DNA of 64,000 nt from assembly GCA_946185535.1 (NCBI GenBank), contig CAMHJX010000012.1, forward strand, positions 40,117 to 104,116, written 5' to 3'. Positions 52,491 through 60,837 of this stretch are shown piece by piece. This DNA comes from an uncultured Bacteroidales bacterium. Lineage in GTDB: Bacteria > Bacteroidota > Bacteroidia > Bacteroidales > F082. Position numbers and translations under genes: made by a program. Every line of letters begins with the position of its first letter. Position 1 is the first letter of the stretch. The notes below the pieces were generated by a model. It saw nothing but the letters and a program-made list of their open reading frames with translations, was not told the DNA's origin and did not search any database.

Positions 52491-55325
52491 CTATAGTTCT
52501 TCCTTCAGAAAATGTCCTGTGTAACTCTCGGCGCATTGCGCCACTTCTTCGGGCGTGCCTTGGCACACGATTTTTCCGCCGCGGTCGCCACCCTCGGGAC
52601 CCATGTCGATGATCCAATCCGCCATCTTGATGACATCCATGTTGTGCTCGATGATGAGGACGGTATTGCCCTTGTCGACAAGCTTGTTCAGCACATTCAT
52701 CAGCACCTTGATGTCCTCGAAGTGCAAGCCCGTCGTTGGCTCATCCAAAACGTAAAGCGTCTTGCCCGTATCGCGCTTGGCCAGTTCGGTGGCCAGTTTC
52801 ACACGCTGCGCCTCGCCACCTGAGATGGTAGTGGAGGCTTGGCCAAGGGTCAGATAACCCAAACCTACATCTTTCAAAGTCTTGATTTTCTGTATGATGC
52901 TTGGAATGTTCTCAAAAAACTCCACAGCTTCATTGATGGTCATGTTGAGCACATCGTTGATTGACTTGCCTTTGTAGCGCACCTCAAGGGTCTCGCGGTT
53001 GTAGCGCTTGCCTTGGCATTCTTCACATAAAACCGTCACGTCGGGCAGGAAGTTCATTTCGATGACACGCACGCCAGCGCCTTTGCATGCTTCGCAGCGA
53101 CCACCTTTCACGTTGAAGGAGAAACGTCCCGCCTTGTAGTTGCGGATTTTCGATTCGGGCAACTCACCATAGAGTTTGCGGATGTCATCGAAGACCTTGG
53201 TGTAGGTGGCAGGGTTTGAACGTGGTGTGCGTCCAATGGGAGCCTGGTCTATCTGGATGATCTTGTCGATTCTCTCCAAACCTTCGATGCTATCGTAGGG
53301 CAAAGGCTCCTTCACTGAGCGGTAGAATTTCTGGCTGAGGATGGGGGAGAGGGTCTCATTTATTAAGGTGGACTTACCCGAGCCGCTGACGCCCGTCACG
53401 CAGACCATCACGCCGAGGGGCAATTTCAAGTCCACATTCTTCAGGTTATGTCCTTTCGCGCCCTTGATGGTGAGGAAATCGCCTTCCAAGGGTTTGCGTC
53501 TTGTCTTGGGCACTTCGATTTGACGGATGCCGTTGAGATAGTCACAAGTGATGGAATGTCCTGTCTTGGTCTCGGCAGGTGTGCCGGCAAAGACGACTTC
53601 GCCGCCATGACGACCTGCACCTGGACCGATGTCGACGAGATAGTCGGCATTGAGCATGGTGTCCTTGTCGTGTTCCACCACGATGACCGAATTGCCGATG
53701 TCGCGCAACTCCTTCAGCGACTCGATAAGGCGTTGGTTGTCGCGTTGGTGCAAGCCGATGCTAGGTTCATCCAGAATGTACAGTACTCCCGTCAGTTGCG
53801 AGCCGATTTGTGTGGCCAATCGGATGCGTTGGGCCTCGCCACCTGACAAAGATGCTGCTGGGCGGTTCATATTGAGGTAGTCAATGCCAATGTCCAAGAG
53901 GAAATGAACGCGCTTGTGGATTTCGCGCAGGATTTCCTTGGCAATGTCGTTTTGTCTTTCGGTGAGTTTGCTGGGCAACTCATCTATCCACTTGCCGAGG
54001 CTGAGTGTGTCCATGTTGGCCACCTCAGCGATGTTTTTCCCGTCGATGCGGAACCATTGCGATTCCTTCTTCAGCCTTGTGCCTCCACATACTGGACAAG
54101 TCACATGGTTCATGAACGAACCTGCCCAGCGTGCGATGGCTGCCGAGGCTTCCTCGTTGTTTTGGTCTTCGATGAAGTTGATGATGCCCTCGAAGTTGAT
54201 TTTGACGGTTGAGGTGATGCCGAGGGTCTCGCGTTTCACCTCGAAGGTTTCGTTGGTGCCGTAAAGGATGACGTCGAGGGCCTCCTCTGAGATGTCTTTC
54301 ATCGGCGTGTCGAGGGTGTAGCCGTATTTCATTCCGATGGCTTCCAGTTGTCTGAAGATCCAACTTCCTGCTTTGTATTCGCCAGCAGGAGCCAGACCGC
54401 CCTTGCGAAGGCTCAGGTTGGGATTGGGGATGAGTTTTTCCTTGTCCACCTCGGCAATTTCGCCCAAGCCGTTGCACTTGGGACAGGCACCGTAGGGCGA
54501 GTTGAACGAGAAAGTGTTGGGCTCAGGATCTTCGTAGGAGAGTCCCGTGGTGGGGCACATCAGCAGGCGACTGAAGTAGCGCAACTGTTGGCTGTCGTTG
54601 TCAAGCACCATAAGCAGGCCTTTGCCGTAACGGAAGGCGGTCTGCACCGATTTCTTGATGCGCGTGAGGCTGTCTTCATGGACTTCAATTCGGTCGACAA
54701 CAATTTCGATGTCGTGGGTCTTGTAACGGTCCACCATCATGCCAAACTCAATCTCGCGCATCACGCCGTCGACACGCACGCGGGTGAAGCCTGCTTGGCG
54801 GATATGTTCGAACAGCTCGCGATAATGACCTTTTCTGCCACGGACAGCGGGCGCCAAAATGTTGATGCGTTTGCCACTAAATTCGTTCAGAATCAAATCG
54901 GTGATCTGCTCCTCGGTGTATCGCACCATTTTTTCGCCCGTGTTGTAGGAATAGGCTTCGCCGATGCGGGCATAGAGCAGACGCAAAAAGTCGTAAATCT
55001 CTGTGATGGTGCCCACAGTAGAACGAGGGTTCTTGTTCACCGACTTCTGCTCGATGCTGATGACGGGGCTGAGGCCAGTAATCTTGTCTACATCGGGACG
55101 TTCCATGTTGCCGATGAACTGCCGTGCGTAGGCCGAGAAACTCTCCATATAGCGCCTTTGTCCCTCAGCATAGATGGTGTCGAAGGCCAGCGACGACTTG
55201 CCGCTCCCGCTGATGCCGGTAATGACCACCAAGGCATTGCGTGGAATGGAGAGGTCAATGTTCTTCAGGTTGTTCTCCCGAGCACCGTAGATTTCTAAGG
55301 TTTTATCTTCAGAGAATTCGTTCAT
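52491..55325 (-). CDS. uvrA: UvrABC excinuclease subunit A
   Basis: 944 residues, full length. Two ABC ATPase modules: Walker A GISGSGKSSLAFDT and GVSGSGKSTLINE, signatures ASLSGGEAQRI and TTISGGEAQRV, and Walker B YILDEPSIGLH and YVLDEPTTGLH. Zinc modules CPVCGGTRL and CEACKGAGV...CEECQGKRY are present. It recognises bulky DNA lesions with UvrB in nucleotide excision repair. Monocistronic. Confidence 0.98.
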   Translation of the reverse strand: MNEFSEDKTLEIYGARENNLKNIDLSIPRNALVVITGISGSGKSSLAFDTIYAEGQRRYMESFSAYARQFIGNMERPDVDKITGLSPVISIEQKSVNKNPRSTVGTITEIYDFLRLLYARIGEAYSYNTGEKMVRYTEEQITDLILNEFSGKRINILAPAVRGRKGHYRELFEHIRQAGFTRVRVDGVMREIEFGMMVDRYKTHDIEIVVDRIEVHEDSLTRIKKSVQTAFRYGKGLLMVLDNDSQQLRYFSRLLMCPTTGLSYEDPEPNTFSFNSPYGACPKCNGLGEIAEVDKEKLIPNPNLSLRKGGLAPAGEYKAGSWIFRQLEAIGMKYGYTLDTPMKDISEEALDVILYGTNETFEVKRETLGITSTVKINFEGIINFIEDQNNEEASAAIARWAGSFMNHVTCPVCGGTRLKKESQWFRIDGKNIAEVANMDTLSLGKWIDELPSKLTERQNDIAKEILREIHKRVHFLLDIGIDYLNMNRPAASLSGGEAQRIRLATQIGSQLTGVLYILDEPSIGLHQRDNQRLIESLKELRDIGNSVIVVEHDKDTMLNADYLVDIGPGAGRHGGEVVFAGTPAETKTGHSITCDYLNGIRQIEVPKTRRKPLEGDFLTIKGAKGHNLKNVDLKLPLGVMVCVTGVSGSGKSTLINETLSPILSQKFYRSVKEPLPYDSIEGLERIDKIIQIDQAPIGRTPRSNPATYTKVFDDIRKLYGELPESKIRNYKAGRFSFNVKGGRCEACKGAGVRVIEMNFLPDVTVLCEECQGKRYNRETLEVRYKGKSINDVLNMTINEAVEFFENIPSIIQKIKTLKDVGLGYLTLGQASTTISGGEAQRVKLATELAKRDTGKTLYVLDEPTTGLHFEDIKVLMNVLNKLVDKGNTVLIIEHNMDVIKMADWIIDMGPEGGDRGGKIVCQGTPEEVAQCAESYTGHFLKEEL

Positions 55326-55376
55326 GCTTCAGGTTGTATGATTTCCCCCAAACCGTCCTTGTCAGGCCCAATGCGA

Positions 55377-55384
55377 CGAAAATA
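55377..55384 (-). promoter_or_regulatory. Candidate -7 box of uvrA
   Basis: TATTTTCG on the minus strand (one mismatch to TAnnTTTG), 51 nt before the ATG. Confidence 0.45.
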
Positions 55385-55425
55385 TGTATTGCGCATAAAT
55401 TCTATGTTCTTGCTGACGGCTGCCC

Positions 55426-55935
55426 CTACAGTTTCCAAAGCGGCAAGGAATAGGACACATAAAGCATGAGGCCGTGTTCTATATAGTTTTCCATATCAAC
55501 GAATATTCCGTTGTGTACTCCTACGCCCAATTTGAAGTTCTTGTAACTGCCACCCGCCGAAAGTCCATAATAGAAATAGGCCTGGCCGCTCCACATTCCC
55601 ACGCCTGATCTGGCATCGACGAACAACCCCCATCGTTGAAGAGGTGTGCTAGCTGTGAATTCTCCAAAAACCAGTGGACCGCCATCAGCATCGATAAAAA
55701 GAAACGGAATCTGGAAGCCAACACCTCCACCCAAGGCGATGTAAGGGTTGATTCGGTAATTATAGGCAATGGAAATGGGTGTTCCCACTTCAAACTTCAA
55801 GTAACTTCCTTTCTGTTTGAAGGTTGAAGTGTTTTGGCTAGAGCCATTGTCTTTGCTGGTCACTCCAATGACTTGCGCCTGTGCGGCTGTGGCCAGAGTT
55901 GCCAATATCACAATAGTAAGGAGGATTCGTTTCAT
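55426..55935 (-). CDS. Small outer-membrane beta-barrel-like protein
   Basis: 169 residues with signal peptide 1-20 (ending TAAQA). The rest is amphipathic beta sequence (SYLKFEVGTPISIAYNY, YIALGGGVGFQIPF, WGLFVDARSGVGMW) ending LPLWKL, fitting an eight-strand OmpW/OprF-like barrel. Function unknown. It starts 11 nt after the TolB-like lipoprotein gene and is probably cotranscribed. Confidence 0.7.
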   Translation of the reverse strand: MKRILLTIVILATLATAAQAQVIGVTSKDNGSSQNTSTFKQKGSYLKFEVGTPISIAYNYRINPYIALGGGVGFQIPFLFIDADGGPLVFGEFTASTPLQRWGLFVDARSGVGMWSGQAYFYYGLSAGGSYKNFKLGVGVHNGIFVDMENYIEHGLMLYVSYSLPLWKL

Positions 55936-55946
55936 GGTGGTTGAGT

Positions 55947-56921
55947 TTAGAGGTTAAAGTTCATTTTCCAGATGTTGTATTCTCCCTTCTCCGTGCCACG
56001 CTGCGAGAGAAAGTATATCGACTTGCCGTCGTTGCCCCATACGGGCGAGAGGTCGTGGCCGGGATGATAGGTGAGTTGTGTGAGCCGGGTGCCATCAATG
56101 CGTACCACGTAGATATCGATGTTCTCCACCCCCTTGTTCGTCGTGTTGGAGGCACATACAATCCATTGTCCGTCGGGCGAGAGCGATGGCGTAGTGAAGC
56201 TGCGGTTCTCTTGGCTGATCAAGATAGACTCAGTGCCTTTTTGGAAGTTGACCCGCCAGATCTCATAGTTGTTCTGTGAGTTGCGACGCACGCAGAGGAA
56301 CTCTTCGTTATTGATGGGGTAAGGTGACATTCCATAGCAGTAGTACGAAAGTGTACCGTTGGACAGGTCTTGGCTCCAAATGGCATAGTCGTTGCCGTCG
56401 TTGCGGGCAAAGAAGATGAGGTTGCCGTCGGGCGAGTACCTTGGTCCATAATCTCTCACATTGGGCGAGGAGATTTGTTGCACTACCGATCCTTGCTTAG
56501 CGTTAGTGGTGAATACGGAATTGTAAGCCCCGTTTCGTTTGCTGAAGCAAAGCGTTTGACTGTCGGGCGAGTAGGCTACGTCTTTCACGTCATCGCTGAA
56601 GGTACGTTGCTGGGTGCCGCTTTGTCCCGAGAGATGCTTGACGAAAATGTTACTTTTCTCGTTACGGGTGCATAGAAAAGCCAAGTCGCTGCCGTCCTTA
56701 GTAATGGCGAAATAAGGATTGGCCCACCAAGTGAGCCGATTGTCCACCTTCCGTATGTAGGGCGTGATTTGGTCGGCATTTTCATTAGTTATCTTGATAA
56801 AATTGATGCCGCCTTCTTCGGGAACATAGGTTCGCGTGTCGATGAGTTCTGTTGATTTGCAGCCTGCCAAAAACAACGTTGCCATAAGCAAGGCTGCCAC
56901 TTGCATAATTCTTCTTTTCAT
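55947..56921 (-). CDS. TolB-like beta-propeller lipoprotein (PD40 repeats)
   Basis: 324 residues from the ATG at 56921, chosen because the promoter box lies at 57000-57007 and because MKRRIMQVAALLMATLFLAGC is a lipoprotein signal (Cys21). Several PD40 repeats are visible: VAYSPDSQTLCFSKR, GPRYSPDGNLIFFARND, TPSLSPDGQWIVCAS and SPVWGNDGKSIYFLSQR. They form a six-blade propeller like the C-terminal half of TolB. Likely periplasmic or outer-membrane-anchored; the partner is unknown. Confidence 0.83.
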   Translation of the reverse strand: MKRRIMQVAALLMATLFLAGCKSTELIDTRTYVPEEGGINFIKITNENADQITPYIRKVDNRLTWWANPYFAITKDGSDLAFLCTRNEKSNIFVKHLSGQSGTQQRTFSDDVKDVAYSPDSQTLCFSKRNGAYNSVFTTNAKQGSVVQQISSPNVRDYGPRYSPDGNLIFFARNDGNDYAIWSQDLSNGTLSYYCYGMSPYPINNEEFLCVRRNSQNNYEIWRVNFQKGTESILISQENRSFTTPSLSPDGQWIVCASNTTNKGVENIDIYVVRIDGTRLTQLTYHPGHDLSPVWGNDGKSIYFLSQRGTEKGEYNIWKMNFNL

Positions 56922-56999
56922 GTTGAACTGAATATAAGTGATTGATTTCTTTTGTTTTCCTTTGTCCGCCGACGTACTGCCGTTACCGACAATACTTCG

Positions 57000-57007
57000 C
57001 AAAAATA
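57000..57007 (-). promoter_or_regulatory. -7 box of the TolB-like operon
   Basis: TATTTTTG on the minus strand, 78 nt before the chosen ATG; it overlaps the longer alternative start at 57002, which is therefore unlikely. Confidence 0.6.
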
Positions 57008-57122
57008 GGGAAAAAGTTCAAACAAAGAATCAAAACAGGGAAAAAAGTGTTGTAAAGAACCACCCCACCCCATCGGCATAGATGCACATTTTTCCCGTGA
57101 TTGGAAAGCGGATGGGAGTTTT

Positions 57123-58109
57123 TTACTCCCCGCTCCGCATCTTCTTATGCGTCTTGGCATATTTCCCCGTCGGAATCTTGATGTCATAGCTGTTGCCAGC
57201 CGATATGGTCAGCGAATTGCCGCGCAGCCAAGGATTGAAATACTTCAACATCTTGAGGTTGGTGCCTTGCTCGTAGGCGAAATCCACCAAGTTGGGGATG
57301 CTTTGCGTGACGGTGACGGTTTTGGTCTCGTAGGGACGGTACCATCCGTTGTCGCCAATTTGGAAACCGTATTTCTCAGGGTTCTCGGTGATGAGTTTTA
57401 AGGCGAGGATACGGAATACATAGCGTTGCGTCTCCTCGGGCAGAAGCATGTCGTAGTACGAATCCACGCGCTGTTCTTCTTGGGTCTTTGTGATACGTCC
57501 GTTGCCACAGTTGAAGGCGGCTGCCGCCAAGGTCCAATTGTTGAATTTGCGGTAGGAGGCTTTTAGGTATTTGCAGGCTGCCACGGTTTCTTTCTCCACA
57601 TTGTAGCGCATGTCCACCTCCTTGTTGATTTCCAAATTGTATTCTTTGCCCGTGCCTTCCAAAAACTGCCAGAAGCCTACCGCTTTCGAAGGGGAAACGG
57701 CATTGGTCAGTTCGCTCTCAATCATTGCGAGATACTTGAAATCCTCAGGCAGGCCGTATTTCTCCATCAGTGGTTCCATCACAGGGAACCAGCGTGTAGT
57801 GCGTTTTAGGAGCAAGATGGTGGCAGAATGTCTATACGAGTTTACCATCAGTTCTCTCTCGAGGCGTTCGCGGACATAGAACAAATCCAAGGGTACCTGT
57901 TCGCCGCAGAAGTACATGGTATCAGGCAGCTCGATGTCATGGGTGATGTGGTCGATCTGGTCGAATGAAAGGTATTCTCTTTCGGTGCCCTCGTATTCTT
58001 CCAGTTGTTCGTCGTTGGATTGCGCCAGGGCAAAAGTGATGGCGGCGGTCACACCTATTAATATAATAGCCATGCCGCAGGCGAGGAGGAGGTTTCTAGT
58101 TTTCATCAT
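57123..58109 (-). CDS. Lytic transglycosylase (SLT domain, MltD-like)
   Basis: 328 residues from the ATG at 58109; a longer frame upstream is encoded by the S23-flanking repeat and is rejected. N-terminal signal anchor (LLLACGMAIILIGVTAAITF). The SLT domain (about 105-260) has the catalytic Glu in AMIESELTNA, then SKAVGFWQF, the family AAFNCGNGRI block and the NWTLAAA motif. The C-terminus has a LysM-like or substrate-binding region (about 265-320). It cleaves the glycan strand of peptidoglycan, forming 1,6-anhydro-MurNAc. Confidence 0.9.
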   Translation of the reverse strand: MMKTRNLLLACGMAIILIGVTAAITFALAQSNDEQLEEYEGTEREYLSFDQIDHITHDIELPDTMYFCGEQVPLDLFYVRERLERELMVNSYRHSATILLLKRTTRWFPVMEPLMEKYGLPEDFKYLAMIESELTNAVSPSKAVGFWQFLEGTGKEYNLEINKEVDMRYNVEKETVAACKYLKASYRKFNNWTLAAAAFNCGNGRITKTQEEQRVDSYYDMLLPEETQRYVFRILALKLITENPEKYGFQIGDNGWYRPYETKTVTVTQSIPNLVDFAYEQGTNLKMLKYFNPWLRGNSLTISAGNSYDIKIPTGKYAKTHKKMRSGE

Positions 58110-58113
58110 AGTG

Positions 58114-58160
58114 TTCAGTTTTGAGTGTGTAGTATTGAGTGAGTAGTTAGTAGTTAGTAG
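58114..58160. repeat. Left arm of the palindrome around the S23 gene
   Basis: Iterated words GAGTAGTTAGTAGTTAG beginning CAGTTTTGAG. It is complementary in style and partly in sequence to the right arm at 58556-58645. Confidence 0.65.
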
Positions 58161-58192
58161 TGGTGCAAAGCGAACCATGGTTTTGTGGTTGT

Positions 58193-58552
58193 TTATTCAA
58201 ATGATTCTTTTGTTGTTTTCGTAATAGCAGTAAGCATTTTAAACAATTCGGAGCACTTTGGCATCAAATCGTTGAAAGTTTTGTCGTCCACATAATCTGT
58301 CTCATGCATGATGTCGAGCCAAAACTCTGTTTCGGAACACTCTTTTAAGGATATGTACATTTTAGCCAAGAAATCTTTTTTTGAAATTCCAGCTTCCGCT
58401 TCTGCTATGTTAGCTCCAATGCTTGTACCACTTCTCAAAACTTGTTTCGAAAGCACATACTCCTTTTTGTTTTCAACCAACTCTTTATAAAGGTAAATGA
58501 TATCAATAGCGAATTGTCTACTCTTGAATTTTACAGTGTTTTCTTTTTCCAT
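58193..58552 (-). CDS. Four-helix-bundle protein of the S23 (23S rRNA intervening sequence) family
   Basis: 119 residues, normal length. Typical S23 sequence: FKSRQFAIDIIYLYKELV, VLSKQVLRSGTSIGANIAEA and MYISLKECSETEFWLDIM. Homologues occur inside intervening sequences of 23S rRNA genes (Leptospira, Coxiella) and the fold is shared with the Avd protein of diversity-generating retroelements; the function of the free-standing gene is unknown. Low G+C compared with its neighbours. It lies between the two arms of an iterated-word palindrome and next to the rfbC stop. Confidence 0.9.
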   Translation of the reverse strand: MEKENTVKFKSRQFAIDIIYLYKELVENKKEYVLSKQVLRSGTSIGANIAEAEAGISKKDFLAKMYISLKECSETEFWLDIMHETDYVDDKTFNDLMPKCSELFKMLTAITKTTKESFE

Positions 58553-58555
58553 ATT

Positions 58556-58645
58556 CTTAACTTTTAACTATTAAACTTCTAACTAATTACTCCACATTCC
58601 TAACTTCTTACTCCACACTTCACACTACTAACTCCTAACTCAAAA
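58556..58645. repeat. Right arm of the palindrome around the S23 gene
   Basis: Iterated words CTAACTCCTAACTC and related, ending CTCAAAAC, which is the inverse of GTTTTGAG at 58116-58123. The outer end overlaps the last codons and the stop (TGA) of rfbC. Confidence 0.65.
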
Positions 58646-59182
58646 CGGTGACACAAAGTCTTTGAACATTGGAGAAACCTTATCCTTTTCAGACAGAATC
58701 GGATTCTCGATGTTCCAGTTGATGCCGAGGTCGGGGTCGTTCCAGCGGATGCTGCCTTCCGAGGCTTTGTTGTAGACATTGGTGCATTTATAAGTAAACA
58801 CCGAATGGTCTTCGAGGCAAACAAAACCGTGGGCAAAGCCTTCTGGAATCCAGTACATGAACTTGTTGTCCTCGGTGAGCACCACTGATTCCCACTGCCC
58901 GTATGTTGGAGAGCCTTTCCGCAGGTCGACGGCCACGTCCATAACGGCGCCTTTCACCACGCGCACCAGCTTGCCTTGGGCAAAGGGTGGCTTTTGGAAG
59001 TGTAGCCCACGCAGCACTCCTTTCATCGATTTTGACTCGTTGTCCTGTACGAAGGTCATATCAAGGCCGTGTTCAAGGAAACGCTGCCGATTATAGCTTT
59101 CGAAAAAATAACCACGTTCATCAAGAAACACGTCCGGTTTGATGATGAGCAGGTCTTTTATTTTGGTTTCTATTATCTCCAT
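58640..59182 (-). CDS. rfbC: dTDP-4-dehydrorhamnose 3,5-epimerase
   Basis: 180 residues, normal length. Family motifs: DERGYFFESYNRQRF, FVQDNESKSMKGVLRGLHFQ (catalytic His in GLHFQ), VDLRKGSPTYGQW and WIPEGFAHGFVCLED. It epimerises C3 and C5 of dTDP-4-keto-6-deoxyglucose in dTDP-rhamnose synthesis for surface polysaccharide. Other rml genes are not nearby. Its stop codon is inside the outer end of the S23-associated repeat. Confidence 0.96.
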   Translation of the reverse strand: MEIIETKIKDLLIIKPDVFLDERGYFFESYNRQRFLEHGLDMTFVQDNESKSMKGVLRGLHFQKPPFAQGKLVRVVKGAVMDVAVDLRKGSPTYGQWESVVLTEDNKFMYWIPEGFAHGFVCLEDHSVFTYKCTNVYNKASEGSIRWNDPDLGINWNIENPILSEKDKVSPMFKDFVSPF

Positions 59183-59197
59183 GGTAATAATAATTTG

Positions 59198-59277
59198 GAA
59201 TGCTGAATGTTGAATGCTGAATGTCGCAATGTGCCGTTAGGCTTTGCCCTTCATTCAGCATTCAACATTCAGCATTC
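59198..59277. repeat. Family B iterated-word palindrome, copy 5
   Basis: 26-bp perfect arms (59198-59223 and 59252-59277) made of the alternating words GAATGCT and GAATGTT, continuing imperfectly outwards. It ends 4 nt from the lpdA stop codon and precedes rfbC. Confidence 0.9.
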
Positions 59278-59281
59278 ATAA

Positions 59282-60673
59282 TTAAAGGTGAACGCACTCA
59301 TTATATGCCGCAGCTGCGGCTTCCATAATGCCTTCTGACATGGTGGGGTGGGGGAACACGGCATGGATAATGTCTTCGCCCTTGGCGCCCAGCTCACGGC
59401 AGAGCACAGCAGCAGCTACCATCTCAGTGACGTTGTCGCCAACCATGTGGCAACCCAACCAGTCACCGGTCTTGGCATCGAAGACGACCTTGATAAAGCC
59501 GTCTCGGTTGCCGGCAGCGGTGGCCTTGCCTGATGCGGTGAAGGGGAACTTGCCAATCTTCACCTCATAGCCTGCTGCGATAGCCTTCGCTTCGCTCAGG
59601 CCGACGGAGGCGATTTCGGGCGTGGTGTAAGTGCAGCCTGGGATGTTGGCATAATTGAGTGGTTTGGGGTTGAGGCCGCAGATCTTCTCCACGCAGATGG
59701 TGGCTTCGTGGTCGGCCTTGTGGGCCAAGGCGGGACCGTGCACGATGTCGCCGATGGCATAAATGCCAGGCACGTTGGTGCGGTACCATTCGTCCACATT
59801 GACCTTGCCACGTTCGGTGCTGATGCCGAGTTCCTCAAGACCGAGGTTGTCGATGTTGCTTTGCACACCCACAGCGCTGAGGACGATGTCGGCTTCCACA
59901 GTCTTTTCGCCCTTCTTCGTGGCGATGGTGCACACGCACTTTTCACCTGTGGTGTCAACATGGGTCACCGAGGCTTCCGTCATCACGGTCATCTTCAGTT
60001 TTTTGAAGGCGCGTTCCACTTGCTTGGAAACTTCCTCGTCTTCGTTCGGGACCACATTGGGCAGGAATTCCACCAAGGTCACCTTCACACCCATCGAGGT
60101 GAAGAAGAAGGCGAACTCCGAGCCGATGGCGCCCGAACCGACCACGACCATGCTCTCAGGCAGTTTGTCGAGTACGAGGGCTTGGCGGTAACCGATGATC
60201 TTCTTGCCGTCGATGGGCAAAGCAGGCAGCTCGCGCACGCGGGAACCCGTGGCGAGGATGATATGGTCGGCTTCGTAGAGGTTCTTGTTGCCTTCGGCGT
60301 CGGTCACTTCCACCTGTTTGTCGGCGGTCAGTTTGCCGTAGCCGGCAATGACATCCACGTTGTTCTTCTTGAGGAGGTATTGCACGCCCTTGCTCATGGT
60401 GTCGGCCACGCCACGGCTGCGAGCCACCACGGCTTCCATGTCGGGTTTCACTTCGCCTTCCACCTTGATGCCGTAGTTCTCGGCATGGTTGATATAGGTA
60501 TAAACTTGGGCACTCTTTAGCAGGGCCTTGGTGGGGATGCAGCCCCAGTTGAGGCAGATGCCGCCCACTTCAGCCTTCTCGACCACGGCGGTCTTCTTTC
60601 CAAGTTGTGATGCTCTGATGGCAGCCACATAGCCTCCTGGGCCGCTGCCGATAACGATGACGTCGTATTTCAT
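59282..60673 (-). CDS. lpdA: Dihydrolipoyl dehydrogenase (E3)
   Basis: 463 residues. FAD-binding GSGPGGYVAAIRASQLG, redox-active disulfide in GGICLNWGCIPTKALL, NAD site VVVGSGAIGSEFAFF and the catalytic HPTMSE motif near the C-terminus. Re-oxidises lipoamide in 2-oxo-acid dehydrogenase complexes or the glycine cleavage system; lplA, which lipoylates their E2 or H proteins, is in the window too. Monocistronic, with a weak -7 box 34 nt upstream. Confidence 0.97.
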   Translation of the reverse strand: MKYDVIVIGSGPGGYVAAIRASQLGKKTAVVEKAEVGGICLNWGCIPTKALLKSAQVYTYINHAENYGIKVEGEVKPDMEAVVARSRGVADTMSKGVQYLLKKNNVDVIAGYGKLTADKQVEVTDAEGNKNLYEADHIILATGSRVRELPALPIDGKKIIGYRQALVLDKLPESMVVVGSGAIGSEFAFFFTSMGVKVTLVEFLPNVVPNEDEEVSKQVERAFKKLKMTVMTEASVTHVDTTGEKCVCTIATKKGEKTVEADIVLSAVGVQSNIDNLGLEELGISTERGKVNVDEWYRTNVPGIYAIGDIVHGPALAHKADHEATICVEKICGLNPKPLNYANIPGCTYTTPEIASVGLSEAKAIAAGYEVKIGKFPFTASGKATAAGNRDGFIKVVFDAKTGDWLGCHMVGDNVTEMVAAAVLCRELGAKGEDIIHAVFPHPTMSEGIMEAAAAAYNECVHL

Positions 60674-60707
60674 ATTTCGTTTGTTTTGATGATTTTCTTT
60701 GAAACTG

Positions 60708-60715
60708 CGAAATTA
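60708..60715 (-). promoter_or_regulatory. Candidate -7 box of lpdA
   Basis: TAATTTCG on the minus strand (one mismatch), 34 nt before the ATG. Confidence 0.45.
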
Positions 60716-60780
60716 CGAAAAATTCTGCAATCGGCAATAATTCGAAAATACCGAATAGTTAAATAAACGAATCTTTTGCT

Positions 60781-60809
60781 TTTGCTAATCCAAATATTTT
60801 TTATCTTTG
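60781..60809 (+). promoter_or_regulatory. Consensus Bacteroidota promoter of the lipoprotein at 60838
   Basis: TTTG (60781-60784), 17-nt spacer, TATCTTTG (60802-60809), 28 nt before the chosen ATG. Confidence 0.85.
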
Positions 60810-60837
60810 CCCTTTGAAATCTCTAAATCAACTCAAT

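Noticed and set aside
58110-58178. Longer in-frame start for the lytic transglycosylase
   Set aside because: The added residues come from the iterated-word arm next to the S23 gene and precede a proper signal anchor.
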